Position numbers and translations under genes: made by a program. Below the pieces are notes generated by a model. It was not told where the DNA came from. It ran no database searches and was given only the letters and a program-made list of their open reading frames with translations. A stretch of 6,230 bases of DNA from contig CAOXUF010000027.1 in the NCBI GenBank assembly GCA_948560485.1, positions 8,159 through 14,388 of the forward strand, read 5' to 3'. Positions 1 to 5,958 of this stretch are shown piece after piece (position 1 is the stretch's first letter; each line of letters begins with the position of its first letter). The DNA is from an uncultured Eubacterium sp. GTDB lineage: Bacteria > Bacillota_A > Clostridia > Lachnospirales > Lachnospiraceae.

Positions 1-25
1 TCCCTACACGACGCTCTTCCGATCT
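1..25. other. Sequencing adapter remnant (Illumina TruSeq read 1)
   Basis: These 25 bases match the 3' end of the Illumina TruSeq universal/read-1 adapter, ending in the diagnostic GCTCTTCCGATCT next to the insert. On the minus strand this reads AGATCGGAAGAGCG..., the familiar read-through adapter. They should be trimmed. The flanking gene stays open through the adapter by chance and would acquire eight false residues (RSEERRVG), so the biological sequence begins at base 26. The match is from memory of the adapter, but 25 consecutive bases at a contig edge leave little doubt. Confidence 0.97.
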
Positions 26-784
26 ATTATAGTCAAATACTTCCGCAATTTCTATAGTTTCCTGCCAGACAGGTATTTTTTTTATATCTATCTCTATTCC
101 CAGATTTACTGCTGAAACCATTTCCCATACAGCTGCAAAGACGCCTCCATCAGATACATGATGCATATATAAAATATCCTGCTCCTTTGCAATATCTGTA
201 ATCTTTTTTATATCTGTAAACTCAGATATTTTCAGGCAGTCATCCACAAAAGTATCATGAAACTTTTCTCTCAGTCTGCTCTCATGCAGTTTCGTCAGAA
301 CAGCGGTTGTTCCAACTGCAATTGTTCCTGCCATTACAATATCCGTATTTTCTTTGATGTCCTGTATCGAAAATGTCCTTTCTGATATTCCAATCACATT
401 GACATGTATCATGACTTCGCTGATGTTTCCTGCATAAACATCACATCTCTGTATATTTATTTTGATTTCTGCCGAAGCATCATCAAAACTCTTAACGATG
501 CGTCCCAGCTGTTTTTCTTCAAAATCATTTGGAATATTTATTTGTAAATGAACATACTTCGGATTTCCACCACTGGCATAAATATCATTTAATGTTTTTT
601 GAAGATAATATCTCTCACAACCCGGAAACCATTTTAATATGCAATTAGAAGACATTACCATTGTAACATCTTCTATCGCCATATGTGCTCCATCTATGCC
701 AACCTGCAAATTCTCAGATTTGTCACGAATCTTCTTTAGAACTGAACGCTTATATGCTATTTCAGAAATCTTTCCTGTATGCAT
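26..784 (-). CDS. AIR synthase-like (PurM/HypE-fold) protein, C-terminus missing
   Basis: The frame is open for 253 codons and runs off the left edge with no stop, so the gene is 3'-truncated. ATG at 784 follows a strong AAGGTGG ribosome binding site (798-792, 7-nt spacer), 16 nt after the VanW stop codon, so it is co-transcribed with VanW. The protein aligns by eye with AIR synthase/HypE-like proteins of Clostridia. These features agree: N-terminal GKISE...KRSVLKKI, TLNDIYASGGNPK (64-76, family form TANDLAxxGAxP), AGTIAVGTTAVL (152-163), and MHHVSDGGVFAAVWEMVSAVNLGIEIDIKKIP (207-238, family form MHDxTEGG...). Family members use ATP and have a PurM N- plus C-domain. Here the usual GEDCA-type acidic loop near residue 30 is GIDGAHMAIE, MGGHTEV is VYAGNISEV, and the D of HDxTEGG is H. 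The protein may therefore be a diverged or inactive paralogue. Full family length is about 330 residues, so about 80 are missing. The fold call is fairly firm; substrate is unknown. Confidence 0.8.
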
Positions 785-800
785 AGATACACCACCTTAT

Positions 801-2237
801 TTATTCAGATTTTTTCTTTTTATCCCCGTCATTCTTCTTTTTCTTATCATCAGGACTTTGCGTTGTCGGCTCCGGATCTTTTTTCTTATCTTTCTTAGTT
901 CCCACAATCTTTGTTGTCGGTGCCATCTTATAGGTACTTGTATGCATTAATTCTTTGCTTACCTGTTTACCGTTTTCATATGTTACCTTGTATAATTCTG
1001 CGACATATCCTACATGTCCCGGTACAGTTTCTTTATATCCTTCTTCCTTTGAAGGATCTTTCTTTGTTGTAGTTGTCATTGGCACGGTTTTTATCGTCTT
1101 ACTTACATATTCTACCTTATGACCTGCTTTTCGGGTATCATGACCATACACATTGAATGTAACAGCTCCCTCACTGTAATGTCCCTGAATATAAATCGGT
1201 GCATCAGTATTATTCTCAAACACCAAATCTTTATAATCGCCTGCCAATGCGGCATCTGCCGCTAACGGCACATAAGACACTGCCATAGAATGAGGATATC
1301 TTTCAACAATCTTTAACTCTGCATTAATTAACGCATTGTACAATGTACTGGATACCTGACAGATTCCTCCTCCAAGACTGTCAACTACACTTCCCTCAGA
1401 ATAAGTTCCGGCCGGATGCCAGCCATTATCCTCTGTCCATGGCGCCAGCTGCTCATTACAGGAAAAACTTTCTCCCGGATATATTACATTGTCACTCAGC
1501 TTTTGTGTTCCATTCTTTATATTTAAATTTCTATTTACCACTCCTGCTGAGAAATAAGTCGTATAAGTTCCCATCGGTTCATTAGAAACCTTTTCACAAT
1601 CCTTTGTTGTGTATTTTGGTTTCGCAATCTTTGTTGTTGCCTCAAAAGCAATCTCTGACTTTTTGTCCCAGTCATTCTGAATATATGATATAAACTGTTT
1701 TACTGTCTTACTATAATTTACCACACATCCCTCTACCTCAGGAATAATCTGAAATCCATGACCGGTAGCTTTCAAAGATGCATTTTTCGCCTCTACATTG
1801 TACGGTTTACATAACGCTTCAAGATTTTTCTTGAAATCCTTTTCTTCAATATCTATTTCAACATGAAATGTTTTTCCCTGTTTCTTTAAATCTATGCTGT
1901 CCTTATATCTCCTGATGACATTTCCCTGTTTACCGGCTCTCATTGCCTCACTGACAACGGATTTATTTTTCCATGAATATCCTAAATCTTTCAGTGTTGT
2001 ATTTACAGTATCCTTATTAATCTTTAATGACACAGCGGCATTTATTCTTGAATTTACCACATCTTTAACAGCCTTTTTTACTTCTTTCTCTGTCATATCA
2101 CTGACATCAATATCTTCAATATGGATTCCTTCTTTTACTACGTCTTCTGTATCTCTTGAAGCGGCAGATACCTGAATGGCACCAAATAATGCCGCCATAA
2201 CAACAAGCATTATGCCAATCTTCCTTATCTTTTTCAT
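801..2237 (-). CDS. Exported VanW-family (YoaR-like) cell-envelope protein
   Basis: The protein has 478 residues from ATG 2237. A longer reading from 2255 would place the ribosome binding site inside the gene, so it is rejected. Residues 1-25 form a classic signal peptide (basic MKKIRK, hydrophobic core, VSA|AS cleavage), so it acts outside the membrane. Residues about 37-210 look like the peptidoglycan-binding-4-type region of YoaR proteins (GIHIEDIDVSDMTEKE). The VanW domain covers about 222-368 and includes YPGESFS, GGGICQVSSTLYNA (289-302, with the conserved Cys), ERYPHS (to 317) and DLVFENNTDAPIYI. A G5-like segment follows at about 374-449, then a roughly 30-residue tail of K/D/E/P/T with three lysine clusters. 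VanW takes its name from an accessory gene of vanB-type glycopeptide resistance, but its biochemical role is unsettled. Isolated copies like this one are common in Firmicutes and do not imply vancomycin resistance. No VanH/A/X partner is present. It lies second in a probable operon with a tiny membrane peptide upstream and the AIR synthase-like gene downstream. Confidence 0.92.
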   Translation of the reverse strand: MKKIRKIGIMLVVMAALFGAIQVSAASRDTEDVVKEGIHIEDIDVSDMTEKEVKKAVKDVVNSRINAAVSLKINKDTVNTTLKDLGYSWKNKSVVSEAMRAGKQGNVIRRYKDSIDLKKQGKTFHVEIDIEEKDFKKNLEALCKPYNVEAKNASLKATGHGFQIIPEVEGCVVNYSKTVKQFISYIQNDWDKKSEIAFEATTKIAKPKYTTKDCEKVSNEPMGTYTTYFSAGVVNRNLNIKNGTQKLSDNVIYPGESFSCNEQLAPWTEDNGWHPAGTYSEGSVVDSLGGGICQVSSTLYNALINAELKIVERYPHSMAVSYVPLAADAALAGDYKDLVFENNTDAPIYIQGHYSEGAVTFNVYGHDTRKAGHKVEYVSKTIKTVPMTTTTKKDPSKEEGYKETVPGHVGYVAELYKVTYENGKQVSKELMHTSTYKMAPTTKIVGTKKDKKKDPEPTTQSPDDKKKKNDGDKKKKSE

Positions 2238-2241
2238 TTTT

Positions 2242-2249
2242 CCTCCTCC
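2242..2249 (-). promoter_or_regulatory. Ribosome binding site that fixes the VanW start
   Basis: GGAGGAGG lies 4-7 nt upstream of ATG 2237 and just downstream of an in-frame ATG at 2255. The upstream ATG has no comparable site, and starting there would insert MFGGGK before the signal peptide. The start is therefore 2237. Confidence 0.88.
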
Positions 2250-2299
2250 AAACATCCCTTATGTATCATTTGAGTAAAATCATTTTTAATCAGTGTCCA

Positions 2300-2401
2300 T
2301 TAGAAACTTGCAATTGTTGTTACAACTAGCGCCGCAACTAACACCAATGCAATAGCTCCTGCAATAATTTTCTGATTCTTTTTGCTATAGAAAAAATTCA
2401 T
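2300..2401 (-). CDS. 33-residue single-span membrane peptide
   Basis: A short ORF opens at ATG 2401 behind a strong GAGGTGAG ribosome binding site (2413-2406) and ends at TAA 2302-2300, 63 nt before the VanW start. The product has a basic cytoplasmic-type head (MNFFYSKKNQK) followed by about 20 hydrophobic residues (IIAGAIALVLVAALVVTTIA) and ends in SF. It should sit in the membrane with N-in topology. It resembles in size and layout the tiny lysine-headed membrane peptides of Firmicutes, such as the Listeria stressosome anchor Prli42, but I cannot show homology. Evidence that it is real: a good ribosome binding site, a clean hydrophobic profile, and first position after the putative promoter of the VanW operon. 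It could alternatively be a leader peptide. Function unknown. Confidence 0.72.
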   Translation of the reverse strand: MNFFYSKKNQKIIAGAIALVLVAALVVTTIASF

Positions 2402-2444
2402 TTATCTCACCTCTAATCAATTATAAAATGTGGACTTTCCCACC

Positions 2445-2463
2445 ATATACTTTCAAAGTATAT
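2445..2463. repeat. Perfect 19-bp palindrome over the VanW-operon promoter
   Basis: ATATACTTT (2445-2453), a single C, then AAAGTATAT (2455-2463) form an uninterrupted inverted repeat with 9-bp arms. It contains the proposed -10 element. A one-base spacer is too short for an RNA hairpin loop without opening inner pairs, and no U-run follows on the minus strand. The layout therefore fits a dimeric repressor operator better than a terminator. The arms are A/T-rich, which raises the chance of coincidence. Confidence 0.5.
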
Positions 2464-2484
2464 CACAACTTTTTCTTTTGTCCT
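2457..2484 (-). promoter_or_regulatory. Putative promoter of the membrane peptide-VanW-AIR operon
   Basis: On the minus strand an extended -10 (TG-A-TATACT, hexamer 2462-2457, TG at 2465-2464) has a weak -35 (AGGACA, 2484-2479) 16 nt upstream. The -35 overlaps the stop codon of the exonuclease gene. The predicted transcript would start near 2450 and give a leader of about 50 nt before ATG 2401. A perfect TATAAT at 2425-2420 was also considered, but it lacks a spaced -35 and would leave almost no leader. Read-through from the exonuclease operon is also possible, because no U-tailed terminator is visible between them. Confidence 0.45.
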
Positions 2485-3196
2485 AGTCAAAAATTCTACC
2501 TTTTTCTGACAGAATTTTGTCTATTTTTCTGGACGCTTCGTTTTTCGACAAACCGTCTACGTCAAAATCAACCGTAAGATTATGATAACGTATCAAATCC
2601 AGCAGATATTTTCTTTGTTTGTCCGTAATCGCCTGCATTTTCTTTACTTTATATGAAAATTCATATGGTTCAAAAAGCTGTGGGTTCTCTTCTCCGAATT
2701 GTTCCATAAGAATAAAATATAACTGTGATGTAACACTGGCATCATTAAACGCTCTATGATGATTCTCATCCTCAATATTATAATATCTGCACAGATAATC
2801 CAACGCTCTGCTCTCTAAATGCGGTAATACTTTGCGTGCTATTTTCAAAGTATCTGTTCCACTTTTCTGAAACTCTAAATTTAAGTTCATGGCGTTTTGT
2901 TTCAAAAAACTATAATCAAAACGAATGTTGTGTCCTAATAACAAATCATCTCCTGCAAATTCAATAAACCTGGGTAAAACCTCCTCAATTGTCGGTTTTC
3001 CCTTTAACATTTCATCTGTAATTCCGGTCAGTTCTGTAATTCTCCATGGAAGCTTTACTCCCGGATAAATTAACTCAGAAAATCTCTCTACTTCCTTTCC
3101 GTTTCGAACCTTTACTGCTCCAATCTCTATGATTTTGTCCCATTTTGGTCTAATGCCGGTGGTTTCAATATCCACACAAACATAGTTTTTTATCAT
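2483..3196 (-). CDS. DEDDh-family 3'-5' exonuclease (DNA polymerase III epsilon-like)
   Basis: The 237-residue protein starts at ATG 3196, 5 nt after AGGAGG (3207-3202). The exonuclease domain spans about 5-168 with all motifs intact: ExoI VDIETTG (D9, E11), ExoII GHNIRFDYSFL (D94), and ExoIII HHRAFNDA (H147, D152). These residues bind two metal ions and remove nucleotides from 3' ends. The protein is stand-alone, lacks a polymerase or helicase domain, and should be cytoplasmic. The likely role is DNA repair or RNA/DNA end trimming; the sequence does not say which substrate. After a linker, residues about 188-237 form a small module (ITDKQRKYLLDLIRYHNL...GLSKNEASRKIDKIL) of a kind appended to various nucleic-acid proteins. 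The gene lies 28 nt downstream of the radical SAM gene, so it is probably its operon partner. Confidence 0.93.
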   Translation of the reverse strand: MIKNYVCVDIETTGIRPKWDKIIEIGAVKVRNGKEVERFSELIYPGVKLPWRITELTGITDEMLKGKPTIEEVLPRFIEFAGDDLLLGHNIRFDYSFLKQNAMNLNLEFQKSGTDTLKIARKVLPHLESRALDYLCRYYNIEDENHHRAFNDASVTSQLYFILMEQFGEENPQLFEPYEFSYKVKKMQAITDKQRKYLLDLIRYHNLTVDFDVDGLSKNEASRKIDKILSEKGRIFD

Positions 3197-3224
3197 TTTT
3201 TCCTCCTGTAATCAGTACTATATC

Positions 3225-4943
3225 CTAAAGTTGTAAATATGTTGTAACATCAACTGTACTTGCTGCTTTTGTTAATGCATTTCTGTTTAGATAATCAAAT
3301 AATATATACCGCCCTTTTAAAACTTCTATATGCGTCATATGTTCTATCTGTTTCGAAGAATAGTTTACATAATTTTTTAGTTTTTGTTTTAATTGCGGAT
3401 GACAATAAATTTTATGAATTTTCTTTTTAGAATCCTCTAAACTTTTTGCAAACACCGGACGGGTTTTTGCATTCTCTCTCAAATAAAAATCCAATGTCAA
3501 CAGTTCTTTCCATGCAAAGCTGTCTTCTTCTGTCAAATTTAATTCTTCCATGATAAAATCAAGAAGCAATACATAACGGTTCACTCTGGAATGCTTCAAT
3601 CCACCTGCGCTGTATTTTTTATAATATCTTCCCAATCGTTCATACATGTCAAATGGAGACTTGAAAAACTCTTCCAATTTTCTTATTGTCTCTGAAAATT
3701 GTAAACTGTTATAATATATTTCAACAACTGTCTCAATCTCTTTTAATCTTAAAATCTCATCAAAGGTAAGCCATTTTGTTTTTAACACTTCATAAGGCGG
3801 ACGGCTGCTGCAAACAATACCATACTCCTTTGCCTCTTCTGATATTCCGGCACCATTCAATACTTTTAAAAAACCTAATTGGAGCTGATCAGGTTTCATG
3901 GCATACACTGTGTTGAATGAATTTTTAAAAGATGAATAATCCTCATAAGGCAGACCTGCAATCAAGTCAAGATGCTGATGTATATTTTTGTTCTGCCGTA
4001 TCCTGCCTGTAATACTTTCTATTTTCCCAATATCCGTTTTTCGATGAATCGCCTGTAATGTCTCCTCATTCACAGACTGCACTCCAATTTCTAATTGTAT
4101 TAACCCGGGTCTCATATCTGATATCAATTCCAGTTCTTCTTCTGTCATCAAATCTGCTGCTATTTCAAAATGAAAATTGGTGATGCCATTATCATTTTCC
4201 TTAATATACCTCCATATTTCCATTGCATGTTTTGGATTACAATTAAAGGTCCTGTCGACAAATTTTACCTGGGATGTTTTATTATCAATAAAAAACCGAA
4301 GTTCTTCTTTTACTAAATCCAAATTTCGAAACCGGATTTTTTTATCAATGGATGACAGACAGTAACTGCAGGAAAACGGACATCCCCTGCTCGTCTCATA
4401 ATATATAATTTTGTTTTCAAAATCCTTCATATCTCTATACACAAAAGGTATATCAGAAATATCCACAGGCTTCATCATCGGATTTACTTTTATCTGTCCA
4501 TCCTCTCTATATACAAGTCCGTTAATATCTTTCCTTTGTAATTTCCCCTCATGATAATTGTCGAGAAATTGTTTCAATATCTCTTCACCTTCACCACACA
4601 TCACATAATCAACGTTTACATTATCTGACAATACCTGTACTGCATTAAAAGATACTTCCGGTCCTCCAACCCAGATATCTTTCTTCGGACAGACTGACTT
4701 CAAATCGTTAATTACTTCCATGACCTGCTGAATATTCCAGATGTAACAGGAGAATCCTATAATATCCGCCTGTTCTTCATAAATATCCGCAACAATCTCT
4801 TCTGTATATTGATTAATTGTATATTCTTTTATTTTTATCTCATGCTCATTCTTCCCATATTTTTCAGCATACTCTTTCAAACTGTATACTGCCAGATTCG
4901 AATGAATGTATTTGGCATTTACTGCCACCAATAAAACTTTCAT
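3225..4943 (-). CDS. B12-binding-domain radical SAM protein (DUF4080 type)
   Basis: The protein has 572 residues from ATG 4943. A longer reading would begin with TTG at 4982, upstream of the predicted -10, and is rejected. Residues about 1-130 form a cobalamin-binding-type Rossmann domain (MKVLLVAVNAKYIHSN; IGFSCYIWNI 61-71; VGGPEVSFNA 92-101; CGEGE 116-120). The usual DxHxxG cobalamin motif is not seen, so B12 binding may be base-off or lost. The radical SAM core (about 178-380) holds the 4Fe-4S motif C188-PFS-C192-SY-C195 within YYETSRGCPFSCSYC, and LEIGVQSVNEETL (284-296) is a typical SAM-barrel strand. Residues from about 400 match the helical DUF4080 C-terminal domain. Such proteins cleave SAM to a 5'-deoxyadenosyl radical. 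The substrate of this subfamily is not known to me; methylation or ring chemistry would be guesses. It is first in a two-gene unit with the exonuclease. Confidence 0.9.
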   Translation of the reverse strand: MKVLLVAVNAKYIHSNLAVYSLKEYAEKYGKNEHEIKIKEYTINQYTEEIVADIYEEQADIIGFSCYIWNIQQVMEVINDLKSVCPKKDIWVGGPEVSFNAVQVLSDNVNVDYVMCGEGEEILKQFLDNYHEGKLQRKDINGLVYREDGQIKVNPMMKPVDISDIPFVYRDMKDFENKIIYYETSRGCPFSCSYCLSSIDKKIRFRNLDLVKEELRFFIDNKTSQVKFVDRTFNCNPKHAMEIWRYIKENDNGITNFHFEIAADLMTEEELELISDMRPGLIQLEIGVQSVNEETLQAIHRKTDIGKIESITGRIRQNKNIHQHLDLIAGLPYEDYSSFKNSFNTVYAMKPDQLQLGFLKVLNGAGISEEAKEYGIVCSSRPPYEVLKTKWLTFDEILRLKEIETVVEIYYNSLQFSETIRKLEEFFKSPFDMYERLGRYYKKYSAGGLKHSRVNRYVLLLDFIMEELNLTEEDSFAWKELLTLDFYLRENAKTRPVFAKSLEDSKKKIHKIYCHPQLKQKLKNYVNYSSKQIEHMTHIEVLKGRYILFDYLNRNALTKAASTVDVTTYLQL

Positions 4944-4949
4944 GTTATG

Positions 4950-4955
4950 CTCCTC
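4950..4955 (-). promoter_or_regulatory. Ribosome binding site of the radical SAM gene
   Basis: GAGGAG, 6 nt before ATG 4943, fixes the start. It lies downstream of the predicted promoter, whereas the alternative TTG at 4982 lies upstream of the -10. Confidence 0.85.
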
Positions 4956-4970
4956 TTTTCCACTATTACA

Positions 4971-4999
4971 ACAATAGTTCAATCTTTTCTAATTGTCAA
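4971..4999 (-). promoter_or_regulatory. SigA-type promoter of the radical SAM-exonuclease unit
   Basis: A consensus -35 TTGACA (4999-4994), an exact 17-bp spacer and a -10 TATTGT (4976-4971, 4 of 6) precede the gene. The predicted start near 4964 gives a leader of about 20 nt that includes the GAGGAG ribosome binding site. The promoter sits in the 168-bp divergent gap shared with the GH16 gene. Confidence 0.72.
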
Positions 5000-5038
5000 A
5001 AAATATCTTATTTTTCTCTAGGTAAAAATGTTTTTATA

Positions 5039-5047
5039 TGTTAGAAT
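5039..5047 (+). promoter_or_regulatory. Putative extended -10 promoter of the GH16 gene
   Basis: TG (5039-5040), T, then TAGAAT (5042-5047, 5 of 6) form an extended -10. No recognisable -35 lies 16-18 nt upstream (TAGGTA region), so this promoter would depend on the TG extension or on an activator, which would suit a sugar-responsive gene. The leader would be about 57 nt. No catabolite-control (cre) palindrome was seen. Confidence 0.45.
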
Positions 5048-5101
5048 CAACTTAAATTATCAGTACGTTTAAATTTATGCTGTAGTTCTCTGCAGCGGAT
5101 T

Positions 5102-5105
5102 GGAG
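5102..5105 (+). promoter_or_regulatory. Ribosome binding site setting the GH16 start at ATG 5112
   Basis: GGAG (within ATTGGAG, 5099-5105) is 6 nt before ATG 5112. The in-frame TTG at 5100 lies on the ribosome binding site itself and is rejected. Confidence 0.75.
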
Positions 5106-5111
5106 TTTTTT

Positions 5112-5957
5112 ATGAATTTAGATGATTACAAATTAGTATGGGCGGATGATTTTGATTATGAAGGACAACCTGATTCTGAAAAATGGAGCTATGAAGTAGG
5201 AAACTTTCAGTGGCCAAATAAAGAACTACAGGCATACACGGACAGACCCGGCAATATTTTTGTAAAAGACGGAAAACTGACCATTCGCTCTGTCAAAGAA
5301 CAGGACGTAGAACGGGAGTATACTTCCGCCAAAATTAACACCAGAGGAAAAGCAAGCTGGCAGTATGGATATTTTGACATCAGAGCAAAGTTTCCCGGAG
5401 GAACCGGTTCCTGGCCTGCTATCTGGATGATGCCATATAAAGAAAAACCGCCAATTCCTGACTGGGTTCCAAAACGGGAAGACGGCCGTCCTGATTTTGA
5501 TAATTTCACAAAAGAAGACTGGGAGAGATTTCCCAAAACTCCCCCTGAAGACCGCTGGCCTGAATGTGGAGAAATAGATATTGTAGAACATATTGGACGC
5601 AGACCGAATTTATTACTGTTTAGTCTGCATTCAGGAATGTTTAATCACAGAATGAGCGAACCAAACCCATTTTCTAATCATAAGGAATATGATTTTATTC
5701 CTCCTGATGAATTTCATAATTACTCTATGGAGTGGACACCGGATTACTTTGAGTTTTTCGTAGATGGCAAAACCCAGTTTAAATATGAAAGACCTGATGT
5801 TCCAAATGACCAGATGCATCATGCCTGGCCTTTTGATAAACCATATTTCTTAATTATGAACACCGCTGTCGGCGGAGGGCTTGGCGGTCCTGTAGACGAC
5901 AGCCAGTTGCCATATGTTTTCGAGATTGAATACGTTCATGTATATCAGAAGAAATAA
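5112..5957 (+). CDS. GH16 family beta-glucanase (laminarinase-like), no signal peptide
   Basis: The 281-residue protein is essentially one GH16 beta-jelly-roll domain. It opens with YKLVWADDFDYEG (6-18) and contains NKELQAYTDRPGNIFVKDGKLTIRS, the substrate-cleft segment YGYFDIRAKFPGGTGSWPAIWMM (85-107), and the catalytic signature GEIDIVEHIG (153-162). In that signature E154 is the expected nucleophile, E159 the acid/base, and D156 the supporting acid. It closes with FLIMNTAVGGGLGG (247-259) and the final strand FEIEYVHVYQ. The bulged ExDxxE form points to the laminarinase/lichenase side of GH16 (beta-1,3- or mixed-linkage beta-glucan). The enzyme is predicted to be retaining. An insert of about 40 residues (108-150), rich in P, D, E and K, lies just before the catalytic strand, where relatives have about 10-15. 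The N-terminus is not hydrophobic, so the enzyme appears cytoplasmic, acting perhaps on imported oligosaccharides; export by another route is not excluded. It is a lone gene; no transporter or regulator adjoins it. Confidence 0.93.
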   Translation: MNLDDYKLVWADDFDYEGQPDSEKWSYEVGNFQWPNKELQAYTDRPGNIFVKDGKLTIRSVKEQDVEREYTSAKINTRGKASWQYGYFDIRAKFPGGTGSWPAIWMMPYKEKPPIPDWVPKREDGRPDFDNFTKEDWERFPKTPPEDRWPECGEIDIVEHIGRRPNLLLFSLHSGMFNHRMSEPNPFSNHKEYDFIPPDEFHNYSMEWTPDYFEFFVDGKTQFKYERPDVPNDQMHHAWPFDKPYFLIMNTAVGGGLGGPVDDSQLPYVFEIEYVHVYQKK

Positions 5958-5958
5958 A

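Noticed and set aside
639..950. Plus-strand open frame of 103 codons
   Set aside because: It crosses the AIR-like/VanW junction antisense, has no ribosome binding site and unlikely composition. It is a shadow of the minus-strand genes.
801..2237. Vancomycin-resistance cluster suggested by the VanW name
   Set aside because: No ligase, dehydrogenase, dipeptidase or VanR/S genes are in the window, and isolated VanW-domain proteins are widespread in Firmicutes.
2238..2255. Upstream in-frame ATG for the VanW gene
   Set aside because: The GGAGGAGG ribosome binding site would lie inside the coding sequence, and the signal peptide starts naturally at MKKIRK.
2285..2312. Possible internal promoter (TTGCAA...TTAAAA) for VanW alone within and after the small ORF
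   Set aside because: Both hexamers are poor and the spacer is 18; it is not convincing beside the upstream promoter.
4944..4982. TTG start adding 13 residues to the radical SAM protein
   Set aside because: It lies upstream of the predicted -10 and has no ribosome binding site. ATG 4943 has GAGGAG at the right distance, and the family begins at MKVLLV.
5080..5095. Short hairpin CTGTAG-TTCT-CTGCAG before the GH16 ribosome binding site, considered as a riboswitch or cre site
   Set aside because: It is only six pairs including one G-U, with no alternative partner and no match to the cre consensus. This is likely chance.
5207..5591. Minus-strand open frames within the GH16 gene
   Set aside because: The GH16 reading has a full family signature; the antisense frames have no recognisable domain or ribosome binding site.
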